NCBI GenBank assembly: GCA_003165275.1 | Contig: PLSW01000206.1 | Coordinates: 4,868-47,201 of the forward strand | From: Caulobacteraceae bacterium | Lineage (GTDB): Bacteria > Pseudomonadota > Alphaproteobacteria > Caulobacterales > Caulobacteraceae | Length of the DNA stretch: 42,334 nt | Direction of reading: 5' to 3' | In this document: positions 28,096 through 37,900 of the stretch, piece after piece | Layout of the letters: every line of letters begins with the position of its first letter | Numbering within the stretch: position 1 is the first letter of the stretch | Made by a program: the position numbers and the translations under genes | Notes under the pieces: generated by a model | The model's database searches: none | Told to the model about the DNA's origin: nothing | Seen by the model: only the letters and a program-made list of their open reading frames with translations

Positions 28096-31000
28096 CTACT
28101 CCGCCGCCCCCGGAAGATGACCGCTGGTCTCCGGCGCCCGCCTGGGCGCCGTGCGCCGGGAGAACATGTCCAGCAACACCGGCAGCACGATCAGGATCAG
28201 CACCGGAGCCAGCAGGATTCCGCCGACCACCACCAGGGCAAGAGGGCGTTGCACCTGGGAGCCGATCCCGGTCGAGACCGCGGCCGGCAGCAGGCCGACG
28301 CAGGCGGCGATGCAGGTGATCATCACCGGTCGCAGCTGGGTCTCGCAGGCCCGCAGGATCGCCGCCGTACGGGCGAGGCCGGCCTGGATGTTCTGGTTGA
28401 AGGACGCCACCACGATGATCCCGTTCATCACCGAGATTCCGAACAGGCCGATGAAGCCGATCACCGCCGAGATGCTGAGCGGCGTGTGGGTCAGGAACAA
28501 GGTCAAGATCCCCCCGATCGCCGCCAGCGGGATGACGCTGATCGCCAGCAGGGTGTCGCTGAGCAGGGAGAAGTTGATGAACAGCAACAGGCCGATGACC
28601 AGCAGGCTGAGCGGGATCATCACCTCCAGCCGCGCCAGGGCGCTCTGCAGCTGGCCCAGTTCGCCGACCCATTCCGTCCGATAGCCGCCGGGAAGCACGA
28701 CCTGGTCGTGCACCTTCTTCTCCGCCTCCAGCACCGCCCCGCCGATGTCGCGCCCGCGCACCGAGAACTTGATCGGAATGTAGCGCTCCTGCTGTTCGCG
28801 ATAGACGAAGGAGGCGCCGGTGGTGAACTTGACGTTGGCGACGTCGCTCAGGGGGATCTGGACGACGCCGGATCCGTTGGGGTTGGGCGCGCCGATGGGC
28901 AGGTTGCGGATTTCCTCCAGGCTTTGCCGGTACTTGGGCGCCAGGCGCACCATGATCGGGAAGTTGCGGTCGCTGCCTGGCTCATAGAGGTTGCCCGCCG
29001 CCTGGCCGCCGATGGCCGCCTGCACGGTGTTGTTGATGTCCCCGGGGGCCAGGCCGTAGCGGGCCGCCTTGGCGCGATCGACGTTGATCTGCACTGTCGG
29101 CTGGCCCAGGGAATTGAACACCGCAAGATCGGTGATCCCAGGCACGGTGCTCATCACCGACCGGATCTTTTCGGCCGTGCTCTGCAGCGTGTTCAAATCA
29201 CCGCCGAAGAGCTTGACCGAGTTCTCGCCCTTCACCCCGGACGCCGCCTCCTCGACGTTGTCCTCGATGTTCTGGGAGAAGTTGAAATCGACACCGACGA
29301 ACTTGTTGGACAGGACCGCGTTCAACTCCTTCGTCAGCTTGGCCTTGTCGACCCCGTGCGGCCAGGTGTCGAACGGCTTCAGCGGCACGAAGAACTCGGC
29401 GTTGAAGAAGCCGGTGGAGTCGGTGCCGTCGTCGGGGCGGCCGTGCTGGGAGATCACCGTCTTGACTTCTGGGTAGCGCATGAGCACCGCGCGGATCTGG
29501 TTGACCGCCGCATCGCTGGCCTCCAGCGACACCGACTGCGGGAAGCTGGCGCGGATCCAGAAATTGCCCTCCTCCAGGTGGGGAAGGAACTCCAGGCCCA
29601 GCTGGCTGGCGGCCAGGACGGTGATGGCGAACATCACGCCGGCGCCGCCCAGGGTCAGCAGCCGGTTGGCCAGGGCGAAGCGCAGCATCGGCCGGTAGAG
29701 CCGGGCGATCACCTTGATCACGGGCGTCTCCTTCTCGCTGACCCGCTCCGGCAACAAAATGGCGCACAGGGCCGGCGAGATGGTGAAGGTGGCCAGGAGG
29801 CCGCCGGCGATGGCGTAGGCGTAGGTCTTGGCCATCGGGCCGAAGATGTGGCCCTCGACGCCGACCAGGGTGAACAGGGGCAGGAAGCTGGCGATGATGA
29901 TCGCCGCGGAGAAGAAGATCGACTTGTTGACCTCCGTCGCCGCCTCGCCGATCACCGCGATTTTCTGCAGGGAGCGGCGATAGGGGTCGGCGACAGGCGG
30001 CCTGCGCGATTGCTCGGCCAGGTGCCTGAAGATGTTTTCGACCATGATGACGGTGGCGTCGACCACAAGGCCGAAGTCGATGGCGCCCACCGATAGCAGG
30101 TTGGCGGATTCCCCCCGCGCCATCATGATCAGCACGGCGAAGAACAGGGCGAAGGGAATGGTGGCGGCGACGATGATGGCGCTGCGCAGGTTGCCCAGGA
30201 ACAGCCACTGGACCACGAAGATCAGCAGCATGCCTTCGACCATGTTGTGCAGCACGGTGTGGGTGGTGACCTCGATCAGGTCGCTACGATCGTAGATCTT
30301 CTCCACATGGACGCCGGGCGGCAACACGCCCGTGGAATTGATCTTCTCGACTTCCGCCTCCACACCCTTGATCGTGGGGGTGCTCTTTTCGCCCCGGTGC
30401 ATCAGCACGATGCCCTCGACGACGTCATCGTCGCGGTCCTGACCGGCGATGCCCAATCGGGGCAGGTTGCCGACCTTCACGTCCGCCACGTCGCCCAACA
30501 GCACCGGGGCTCCGTTTGTCGTGGAAAGCATGGTGCCGCGGATCTGGTCGACGGAGTGGATCAGGCCGACGCCGCGGACGATCGCCGCCTGGGGACCGAA
30601 ATTGACCGTCTGCCCGCCCACATTGAGGTTGCTGTTGCTCAACGCGGTCAGCACCTGCGGCAGGGTCAGGCCGGCCGCGATCAGCTTGTTCTTGTCGATA
30701 TTGACGTCGTAGGTCTTGGTCTTGCCGCCCCAGCCGCTCACGTCGATGACGCCGGGCACCGACTTGAACCGGCGCTGAAGGATCCAGTCCTGCAGGGTCT
30801 TAAGGTCGGTCACCGAATAGCCCGGCGGGCCGACGACGCGGTAGCGGTAGATCTCGCCGATCGGGCTTTCCGGCGAAATCTGCGGCTGGGCGCCGTTGGG
30901 CAGGGGGCTGAGCTGGCTGAGCCGATTGATCACCCGCTGCTCGGCCTCGTCGTGGCTGAAGGCGTAGGTGAACTGGACGTTGACCTCGGACAGGCCGAAC

Positions 31001-31257
31001 AGGGAGATGGTCCGAACGCTGGTCACGTTCGGAATCCCCGCCATCTGCACCTCGATGGGGATGGTGACGTAGCGCTCCATCTCCTCGGCGGACTGGCCGC
31101 TGGATTGGGTGATCACCTGCACCAGCGGCGGCACGGGGTCGGGATAGGCCTCGATGTTGAGGTTCAGAAAGGCGATCACGCCGGCCACGAAGACCGCGAC
31201 CATGAACACCATCATCAGCGCCCGGTGACGCAGGGCGAAGCGGACGAACTGGTTCAT
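28096..31257 (-). CDS. HME-type RND efflux permease (CzcA/CusA-like)
   Basis: 1053 aa. LNIEAYPDPVPPLVQVITQSSGQSAEEMERYVTIPIE..., GAIDFGLVVDATVIMVENIFRH, GKTKTYDVNID. Confidence 0.95.
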   Translation of the reverse strand: MNQFVRFALRHRALMMVFMVAVFVAGVIAFLNLNIEAYPDPVPPLVQVITQSSGQSAEEMERYVTIPIEVQMAGIPNVTSVRTISLFGLSEVNVQFTYAFSHDEAEQRVINRLSQLSPLPNGAQPQISPESPIGEIYRYRVVGPPGYSVTDLKTLQDWILQRRFKSVPGVIDVSGWGGKTKTYDVNIDKNKLIAAGLTLPQVLTALSNSNLNVGGQTVNFGPQAAIVRGVGLIHSVDQIRGTMLSTTNGAPVLLGDVADVKVGNLPRLGIAGQDRDDDVVEGIVLMHRGEKSTPTIKGVEAEVEKINSTGVLPPGVHVEKIYDRSDLIEVTTHTVLHNMVEGMLLIFVVQWLFLGNLRSAIIVAATIPFALFFAVLIMMARGESANLLSVGAIDFGLVVDATVIMVENIFRHLAEQSRRPPVADPYRRSLQKIAVIGEAATEVNKSIFFSAAIIIASFLPLFTLVGVEGHIFGPMAKTYAYAIAGGLLATFTISPALCAILLPERVSEKETPVIKVIARLYRPMLRFALANRLLTLGGAGVMFAITVLAASQLGLEFLPHLEEGNFWIRASFPQSVSLEASDAAVNQIRAVLMRYPEVKTVISQHGRPDDGTDSTGFFNAEFFVPLKPFDTWPHGVDKAKLTKELNAVLSNKFVGVDFNFSQNIEDNVEEAASGVKGENSVKLFGGDLNTLQSTAEKIRSVMSTVPGITDLAVFNSLGQPTVQINVDRAKAARYGLAPGDINNTVQAAIGGQAAGNLYEPGSDRNFPIMVRLAPKYRQSLEEIRNLPIGAPNPNGSGVVQIPLSDVANVKFTTGASFVYREQQERYIPIKFSVRGRDIGGAVLEAEKKVHDQVVLPGGYRTEWVGELGQLQSALARLEVMIPLSLLVIGLLLFINFSLLSDTLLAISVIPLAAIGGILTLFLTHTPLSISAVIGFIGLFGISVMNGIIVVASFNQNIQAGLARTAAILRACETQLRPVMITCIAACVGLLPAAVSTGIGSQVQRPLALVVVGGILLAPVLILIVLPVLLDMFSRRTAPRRAPETSGHLPGAAE

Positions 31258-31262
31258 GGTCG

Positions 31263-32501
31263 TCAGTCGCCCTGGGACGCGCGGTCGATGAACAGCGACC
31301 CGCTGGTCACCACCCGCTCACCGGGACTGAGGCCAGACAGGACCGCCACCAGGCCGCCTCGCGTCGCGCCGGCCTTGATCTGGCGCAGCTCAAGCCCGCG
31401 GCCGGCGTGGGCGACCCAGACCCGGGCGGTGTCGCCCTCGTAGATCACCGCCTCCTCGGGCACGCCGACCGCGGCGGTCCCGTCGTCGACGACCAGGGTG
31501 AAGCTGGCGAACATCTCCGGCTTCAGAAGACCGCCGGGATTGGGGATGGTCGCGCGAATGCTGACCCTATGGGTCAAGGGATCGACGGTGGGGGAGACAT
31601 AGTCGAGCCGGGCGGTGAACACCCGATCCGGCAGGGCGGTGGCGCGCACCTCGACCGTCTGGCCGACCCGCGCACGGGGCGCGTCCGCCTCGCGAAGGGC
31701 GCCGACCAGCCAGACGGTGGACAGGTCGCTGACCACGAAGGCCGCGGTCTGGCCGCCATTGGTGACGCTACCGACATTCTGGCCGACGCCGACGGCGCGC
31801 TGGGTGACGACGCCGCCGATGGGCGAAGACACGACCGCATTCGCGCCGACCGCTGTCGCGCCGCGCTCCTGGGCCGCGATCTGCCCCTCACCTTCGCCGA
31901 GGATCCGCAAGCGATTGCGCACCGCCTGAAGCGTGGCCCGGGCGGTGGCCAGGTCGGTCTGGCTCTGCTGCCAGTCCTTCAGGGCCGCGCCGCTTGCCTT
32001 GAACAGTTCGTGCTGCCGCGTCTCCGCCGCCTCGGTCAGGCGCACCTGCGCCACGGCGGTGGCCAGGTCGACCTGGGCCTGGGCCACTTCGGAGGCCTGG
32101 ACGGCGAACAGGGGCTGGCCGGCCCGCACCGTATCCCCCGCCTTGGCCAGCACCTGGGTCACGCGACCGGAGAAGGGGGAGAAAACCTGGGTGGTGTGAT
32201 CGTCGTTGCTGGCGATCTTGCCCTCGGTCTCGACCTCGGTGGGAAATCCGAGGCTGGAGGCCGTGGCGAACTTCAAGGTGGCCCACTGATCCGCGGTCGC
32301 CACGAAGGTTCCCGGCGGCGGCGCGGCGGGCGCGGGCGGCGCCTTGGGGGCGAACAGATGGCCGAGGATGGGCAGGCCGACCAACAGGAGAACGGCCGCC
32401 AGGGCGCCGATTCCGAGGATCGCCAGCTGGGTGCGCCGCGGCAGGCCTTTGACCGTGTCGAAGAACACGGGTTCGGCGGCCTCGGGCGGATCTTCACGCA
32501 T
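31263..32501 (-). CDS. RND efflux periplasmic adaptor subunit (CzcB-like)
   Basis: 412 aa. N-terminal TM, VEGKIASNDDHTTQVFSPFSGRVTQVLAKAGDTVRAGQPLFAVQ, GVVTQRAVGVGQNVG. Confidence 0.95.
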   Translation of the reverse strand: MREDPPEAAEPVFFDTVKGLPRRTQLAILGIGALAAVLLLVGLPILGHLFAPKAPPAPAAPPPGTFVATADQWATLKFATASSLGFPTEVETEGKIASNDDHTTQVFSPFSGRVTQVLAKAGDTVRAGQPLFAVQASEVAQAQVDLATAVAQVRLTEAAETRQHELFKASGAALKDWQQSQTDLATARATLQAVRNRLRILGEGEGQIAAQERGATAVGANAVVSSPIGGVVTQRAVGVGQNVGSVTNGGQTAAFVVSDLSTVWLVGALREADAPRARVGQTVEVRATALPDRVFTARLDYVSPTVDPLTHRVSIRATIPNPGGLLKPEMFASFTLVVDDGTAAVGVPEEAVIYEGDTARVWVAHAGRGLELRQIKAGATRGGLVAVLSGLSPGERVVTSGSLFIDRASQGD

Positions 32502-32600
32502 TCAAAAATTCCATCCATAGGGCCGGCCGCTCCCTAGCCCTGGCGCGGTGGGCGCGCAAGGCGAGGCGGACGAGACGACGGCTTAGGCTCACACGAGGTC

Positions 32601-32631
32601 GGCGAGGTCGGGGCGATTCCCCGGCCTCGCC
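32601..32631 (-). terminator. Hairpin 3' of porin gene
   Basis: ggcgaggtcgggg-cgatt-ccccggcctcgcc: 13-bp arms with one G-T wobble, 16 nt after the stop at 32647. Confidence 0.55.
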
Positions 32632-32646
32632 GCTCAGTCAGTCAGA

Positions 32647-34410
32647 CTAGAAGTGCCAGATGATGTCACCGGAGAAGACCTTTTCGGTCTTCGCGGTTCC
32701 GAGGTTGAAGGACGGCACCGAGCCCGAGTAGTAGGTGAACTCAGGCCGCATTTCGATCTGCGGCGACAGCCAGTGTTGCCAGCCGATGCCCAGGTCGTAG
32801 TAGACCGCGGCGTAGCCGGTGCGCTGACCTTCCTGGTCGTTGTAGTATTCAGCGCGGAAGGACACGTTGTCCAACGGCTCGGGCGAATAGTTCAGATAGG
32901 CCACGGTGCCGATGGAGGCGGTGTTACAGCGCAGGACCACCGCACTCTTGCACTGGGCCAGCGCCGGGGCGTTGTACGGAATGAACTGCGGCGAGAACGG
33001 CGTGCCACCGCCGTTGAAGATCGCCAGGGCCGTCGCGTTCTTCGCGTTCGGCACCCCGTCCTCGTGTTCCGTGTAGAACTCGTACGAGATGTGCCAGTGG
33101 GCGTTGAAGGTATGATAGGCGGTGAAGCCATACCACTGGAGATTGTTGTAGCCCCAAACGCCCCTGTTGATGGCGTCGGCGCAGACGTTGACGTCGTTCT
33201 TGCCGTCCATGCTTTGCCAACGACCGCAGGCGGTCACGGACGGCTGGGCGCCGGGGTCCTTCAGGAAGGTGTTGCCGCCATAGAGCGGGTTGCCTGGCAG
33301 CGCGTTCTTGAACTTGACCCCCTCGTTCCAGATCGCCGCTTCCGTACCGACGCTGACGCCGAGCTGCAGCATGATCTGAGGCGTCACCGCGAGCGTGGTC
33401 TGAATGCCCTCGTTGGTATAGTTGTCCAGGGTGTACGTGATCGAGTGCGTATACATGTAGTTGTTCGGGGCGAGCTGCGCCTCGATATCCGGAAGCGAGA
33501 TGTAGCGACCGACCCGGATCATCAGGCCGTCCATGATCTTGGGGATCCACAGTTCCCCGTAGACCATCGGGAAGTCATAGCCGTAGTAGTGGTTATCCTT
33601 CAGCAGCTGATAGCTCGCCACGCCATAGGACGTCGTATAGCGATAGTTTTCGCCGGCGATCGCCGACAGCCGGAAACCCCAGTCGATATGGTCGGTTTGA
33701 ACGGTGTCGGGCGTGCGTTCGACGTAGAGCACCGCCTGGTCGAGCTGGATACTGTTGGGATTGTAGTCGTACGCGGCCGGCGCATTGCCGTACTTCAGCT
33801 TGCTGGAGCTGATGTTGCCGCCGTAGTCGATCCAGCCGTAGGCCTGGATGCCCAGGGTGTTCAGCTCCTTGCCGACGCCGGTGTGCTCGATCGCCACCAT
33901 CAGCGGGCTGTCCACCGACGCCGTGCGATTGTCGCCGATCAGGGTCGTGCCGCCATAGGGCCAGTCGGTGAACGGCATCGGCGGTGATGACTGCGGCACG
34001 GTCGGCCAGCCGGTGCGGGCCGACGGCGGCGCGCTCGGATCAGTCGGCGGCGTAGCATGGCCCAGTTCGATCTTCTGATAGTTCCAGAAGCGGACGAGGG
34101 GATTGTCGCCGATGGCCTTGTCCACGGCGGTGACGGAATAGGGGTCGGCCGCCGGCGCCGGGGCGGCTCCGCCGCCGCCGCTGTCGGCGTCGATCTTGGC
34201 CTTGGGGCTGGCGACCGGATCAATCGTCATGATCGCTGTCGACGCGGCCGCGTCGCTGGAGTCGGCCAGGGCCGAGGTGGCCGCGCCGCCCGCGGCGAGC
34301 CCCGTGACCAGGGCCAGTGCGGCCACGCTCAATGGGTTGCTGGCGCGGCGCTTGCGGGCGCCATTGCCGAGCGGGCCGGGATGGCCACGCGCGAAGACAC
34401 TGTCAGACAT
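32647..34410 (-). CDS. Outer-membrane beta-barrel porin (BBP2/OmpL-like)
   Basis: MSDSVFARG...SVAALALVTGLAAGGAATSALA signal; GELWIPKIMDGLMIRVGRYISLPDIEAQLAPNNYMYTHSITYTLDNYTNEG; C-terminal VFSGDIIWHF. AGGGG 7 nt before the ATG at 34410. Confidence 0.8.
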   Translation of the reverse strand: MSDSVFARGHPGPLGNGARKRRASNPLSVAALALVTGLAAGGAATSALADSSDAAASTAIMTIDPVASPKAKIDADSGGGGAAPAPAADPYSVTAVDKAIGDNPLVRFWNYQKIELGHATPPTDPSAPPSARTGWPTVPQSSPPMPFTDWPYGGTTLIGDNRTASVDSPLMVAIEHTGVGKELNTLGIQAYGWIDYGGNISSSKLKYGNAPAAYDYNPNSIQLDQAVLYVERTPDTVQTDHIDWGFRLSAIAGENYRYTTSYGVASYQLLKDNHYYGYDFPMVYGELWIPKIMDGLMIRVGRYISLPDIEAQLAPNNYMYTHSITYTLDNYTNEGIQTTLAVTPQIMLQLGVSVGTEAAIWNEGVKFKNALPGNPLYGGNTFLKDPGAQPSVTACGRWQSMDGKNDVNVCADAINRGVWGYNNLQWYGFTAYHTFNAHWHISYEFYTEHEDGVPNAKNATALAIFNGGGTPFSPQFIPYNAPALAQCKSAVVLRCNTASIGTVAYLNYSPEPLDNVSFRAEYYNDQEGQRTGYAAVYYDLGIGWQHWLSPQIEMRPEFTYYSGSVPSFNLGTAKTEKVFSGDIIWHF

Positions 34411-34596
34411 TAGATATCCCCTTTGTTCCGCCGCCCTTATGGCGAGCATTCGAGACACGGCGTCGCGGTCCGTGGCCAAGTTTGAGAGTCACAGGCCGCC
34501 CGCGTCGGACAACCCGTCGATGGCGACCCATCCCAAACGATCTTCATTTTGACGCATATGTCATCATATTGGGTCACGATGATCGATTATGCGGCA

Positions 34597-34610
34597 TTGA
34601 TATGGATCAC
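34597..34610. promoter_or_regulatory. FNR/FixK-like box TTGATATGGATCAC
   Basis: 9/10 match to TTGAT-N4-ATCAA, about 190 bp upstream of the porin ATG. Confidence 0.45.
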
Positions 34611-34621
34611 TTCCGTGATCC
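34604..34621. promoter_or_regulatory. Perfect 18-bp inverted repeat GGATCAC-TTCC-GTGATCC
   Basis: 7-bp arms perfectly complementary; overlaps the 3' half of the FNR-like box. Confidence 0.5.
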
Positions 34622-34833
34622 GCCATACGTTTGGGCGCCGATCGGCATAAACGATGCGTAAAGAATCGCCGCCGCGGATAGCGGGAGATGCTTTCGGTCG
34701 AAGCGGGTTCGTACGCCGTCCCCACCCAGGTTCGTCGCGCGGGCCGCCCCAAAAAACTCAACCGAATGGGTGAGCCCCGCCGACGCCAGGGCGGAAAGCC
34801 AAATCGCAAGGCGAGCCGACGGTGTTGCGCAAA

Positions 34834-34847
34834 TTGATTGCGATCAA
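34834..34847. promoter_or_regulatory. Perfect FNR/FixK box TTGATTGCGATCAA
   Basis: Exact TTGAT-N4-ATCAA, about 120 bp upstream of the adhesin ATG at 34968. Confidence 0.7.
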
Positions 34848-34967
34848 CGACTCGCACGCCGGAAAGTCCTGTGATTTAGTTAACAGCGGTATCTGAGTGA
34901 CCGTGTCTAAGCTGTGTTGCTGTAAGCCGGGGCCTCGACGGGAGCCTCCGGCACTCGCGGGGACGTT

Positions 34968-37900
34968 ATGACCATCCAGCTATCCGGACGCCTCGATAGC
35001 CGGGCTCTCAAGTTGCGGCCCTGGTCCTGGCCCATTTTCGGCCTCGCCCTGTTGCCTTTTATGGCCCAGCCGGCCGCGGCGGGCCCTACCCTGCCCACGG
35101 GCGCCAAGGTCGTCGCCGGGACCGCGGCGGTGACCGCGCCGTCGCCGAGCCAGCTCACGGTGAACCAGTCGTCGGCCAAGGCGATCATCGACTGGCAGGG
35201 CTTCTCCATAGGCTCGGGCGGGACGGTGCAGTTCAATAACGGGCCGGGTGCGACCCTGAACCGGGTGACCGGCTCGGGCGTCTCGTCCATCGACGGCCTG
35301 CTGTCGGCCACGGGCTCGGTCTATCTGATCAACGCCAACGGCGTGGTGATCGGCAAGACCGGGGTGGTGAACACCGGCGGGACCTTCGTCGCCTCCAGCC
35401 TGGATCTGGCCGACGCCAACTTCCTCGCCGGCGGCGACCTGACCTTCTCGGGCGGCTCAAACGCCGCCGTGGTCAACGACGGCAGGATCGGCAGCCTGGG
35501 GGGCGACGTGGCCCTGTTCGCGGCCAAGGTGGACAATGAGGGGTCGATCAGCGCCGCCAAAGGGGCCGCGGGGCTGGCGGCGGGCTACCAGGTTATCCTC
35601 CACGACGGCGCCCTGAACGGCGGCAAGTTCTCGGTGGTCACCGGCGGGGCCGGGACCTCGGCCACCAACGCCGGCGCCATCGCCGCGGCCGAGGCGGAGT
35701 TGCGCGCCAACGGCGGCAATGTCTACGCCCTGGCGGGCAACACCGGCGGGATCATCAAGGCCACGAGGGTCGCCGCCGGCGGCGGCAAGGTGATGCTGAT
35801 CGCCGAGGGCGGGACGGTCACCCTGGGCGGGACGATCTCGGCGCGGGGGCTGAACGGCGCCGGCGGGCAGATCGAGACCTCCGGCTCCACGGTCAACATC
35901 GGTTCGGCCTTCATCGACGCCGGCGCCGGCGGCGCCTGGCTGCTCGACCCCAACGACCTGACCATCGACCAGACCACCGCCAACACCATCGCCGCCAGCT
36001 TGAACGCCGGCACGAACGTCACCGAGCAGACCACCGCGTCGGGAACCGGCGGGAACGGCGACATCATCGTCACCGCGCCGATACCCTGGGCGACCAGCGC
36101 CAGTCTGACCCTGTCGGCCTATCGCAACATCGCGGTGAACGCGAACCTGGTCTCGTCCGGCGGCGGCGCCGTTACGCTGTATGCGGACAATTCGGCGACC
36201 GGGACGGGTTCCGTCTCCTTCGGGTCGGGCGCGCAGGTCAACACCGCCGGGGCGGTCAACATCTACTACGATCCGACCAGCTACGCCGCGCCGATCAACT
36301 ACGCCGCCAACGTGATCGGCGGGGGGACAGCGACCGCCTGGATGCTGGTCAACACCGCCGCGAACCTCGCGGCGATCAACGCCAATCCCTATGACGGCCG
36401 CCTGGGCGGAAACTACGCCCTCAACGCCGATATCGACCTGTCCGGGATCGCCAACTGGACCCCGATCGGCCTCAGCCCTGGGAACGGCGATTTCAACTTC
36501 TCGGGCCAATTCGACGGTCAGAGCCATACGATCAGCGGACTGACGATCAGCTCGGTCGCGTCCAACGACGGCTGGGGCCTCTTCCGCGCCAACAACGGCC
36601 TGATCGAGAACCTCAACATCACCGGCGCCTCGGTCTCGGTGGGCTGCTGCAACAACAGTTCCGCCGGCATCCTCGCCGGGGTGAATTCCGGGACCATTTC
36701 CAATGTTCACGTGGACGGCGCGGACACCAGCTCCTTCAATCTCGGCGGTCTTGTCGGCGTACAATACAGTTCCGGGGTGATTTCGGATTCGTCGGCGAAC
36801 GTGACCGTGAGCGCCCCCCAGTTCACCCGCGCCGGCGGCCTGGTGGGCTCCAACGCCGGCCTGATCCAGCGCTCATACGCCTCAGGATCGGTCAGCGCCG
36901 ACAACTACGGCGGCGTGACCGGCGGCTTGGTCGGCGAGAACGAATCCACAGGGGTGATCACCCAGTCCGCCGCCACCGGCAATGTGTCGATGAACGCCAG
37001 CCCCGGCGGCAATACGACCTTCGTGGGCGGCTTCGTCGGCAACAACTACGGGACCATCAGCCAGGCCTACGCCACGGGCGCGGCCAGCTTCATCATCAAC
37101 GACGAGACCCTTGAGGTCTTCGCCCAGTACGCCGTCGGCGCCTTTGCCGGCGCCCAGCAGCCCACGGGCTCGATCAGCCAGGCCTACGCCACCGGCCGGG
37201 TTTACGCCTTCAACGCCTGGACCCCGTCCTGCCCCGGCTGTGGCAACGGTCCGTCGCCGATCTACGCCGGCTTCGTCGGCTATCACATCGACAATGGCTC
37301 GCTGAGCGCCACCCACTACGACGGCGCCACCACGGGGCTTGGCGGCTCGACCACCGCCCAGCTTCAGGGGACCCTGCCCGCCGGCTTCGATCCGGCGGTG
37401 TGGGCGACGGGGCCCGGCCTCTACCCCTACCTCAAGAGCCTCTTCCACACCGGCGTGGTCGCAATCGCCGGGTTTGCGGTCAATGCGGACGGCACGCCCG
37501 CGGTCAGCGCCGGGGTTGATCTCTTTCCTGGCGGAACGCAGGCTGGCGGAACGGCCACGACCGGCGCCAACGGCTATTTCTACGAGGCCTTCCCCACCCC
37601 GACAAAAGTGGGGCCCAACATCCAGGTCGGCGAGACCCTCACCCTCGCCGGGGCGAGCGCGATCAGCGGCGCCAGCTACGCCGATGGGCTGGCGTTCAGC
37701 GGCCAGGTCCTCTCCGTTCCGACGATCAAGGCGGGATACGTCAGCATCTTCACCAGCCAAACGTCGCTGAGCGCGCTGGAAACCGAGATCAGCAACTTCG
37801 GCAACGAATTCGGCCAGCTCCAGACGGCCAACTACGCCGTCACCGCCACGGGCGCCTTCACCCTCGACAAGGCGCCCGATGTCCCCGCCGGCCTGTCCCT

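Noticed and set aside
28117-30096. 659-aa plus ORF and 30247-31443, 31407-32537
   Set aside because: Antisense to the RND permease/adaptor genes, which have clear family motifs; high-GC shadow ORFs.
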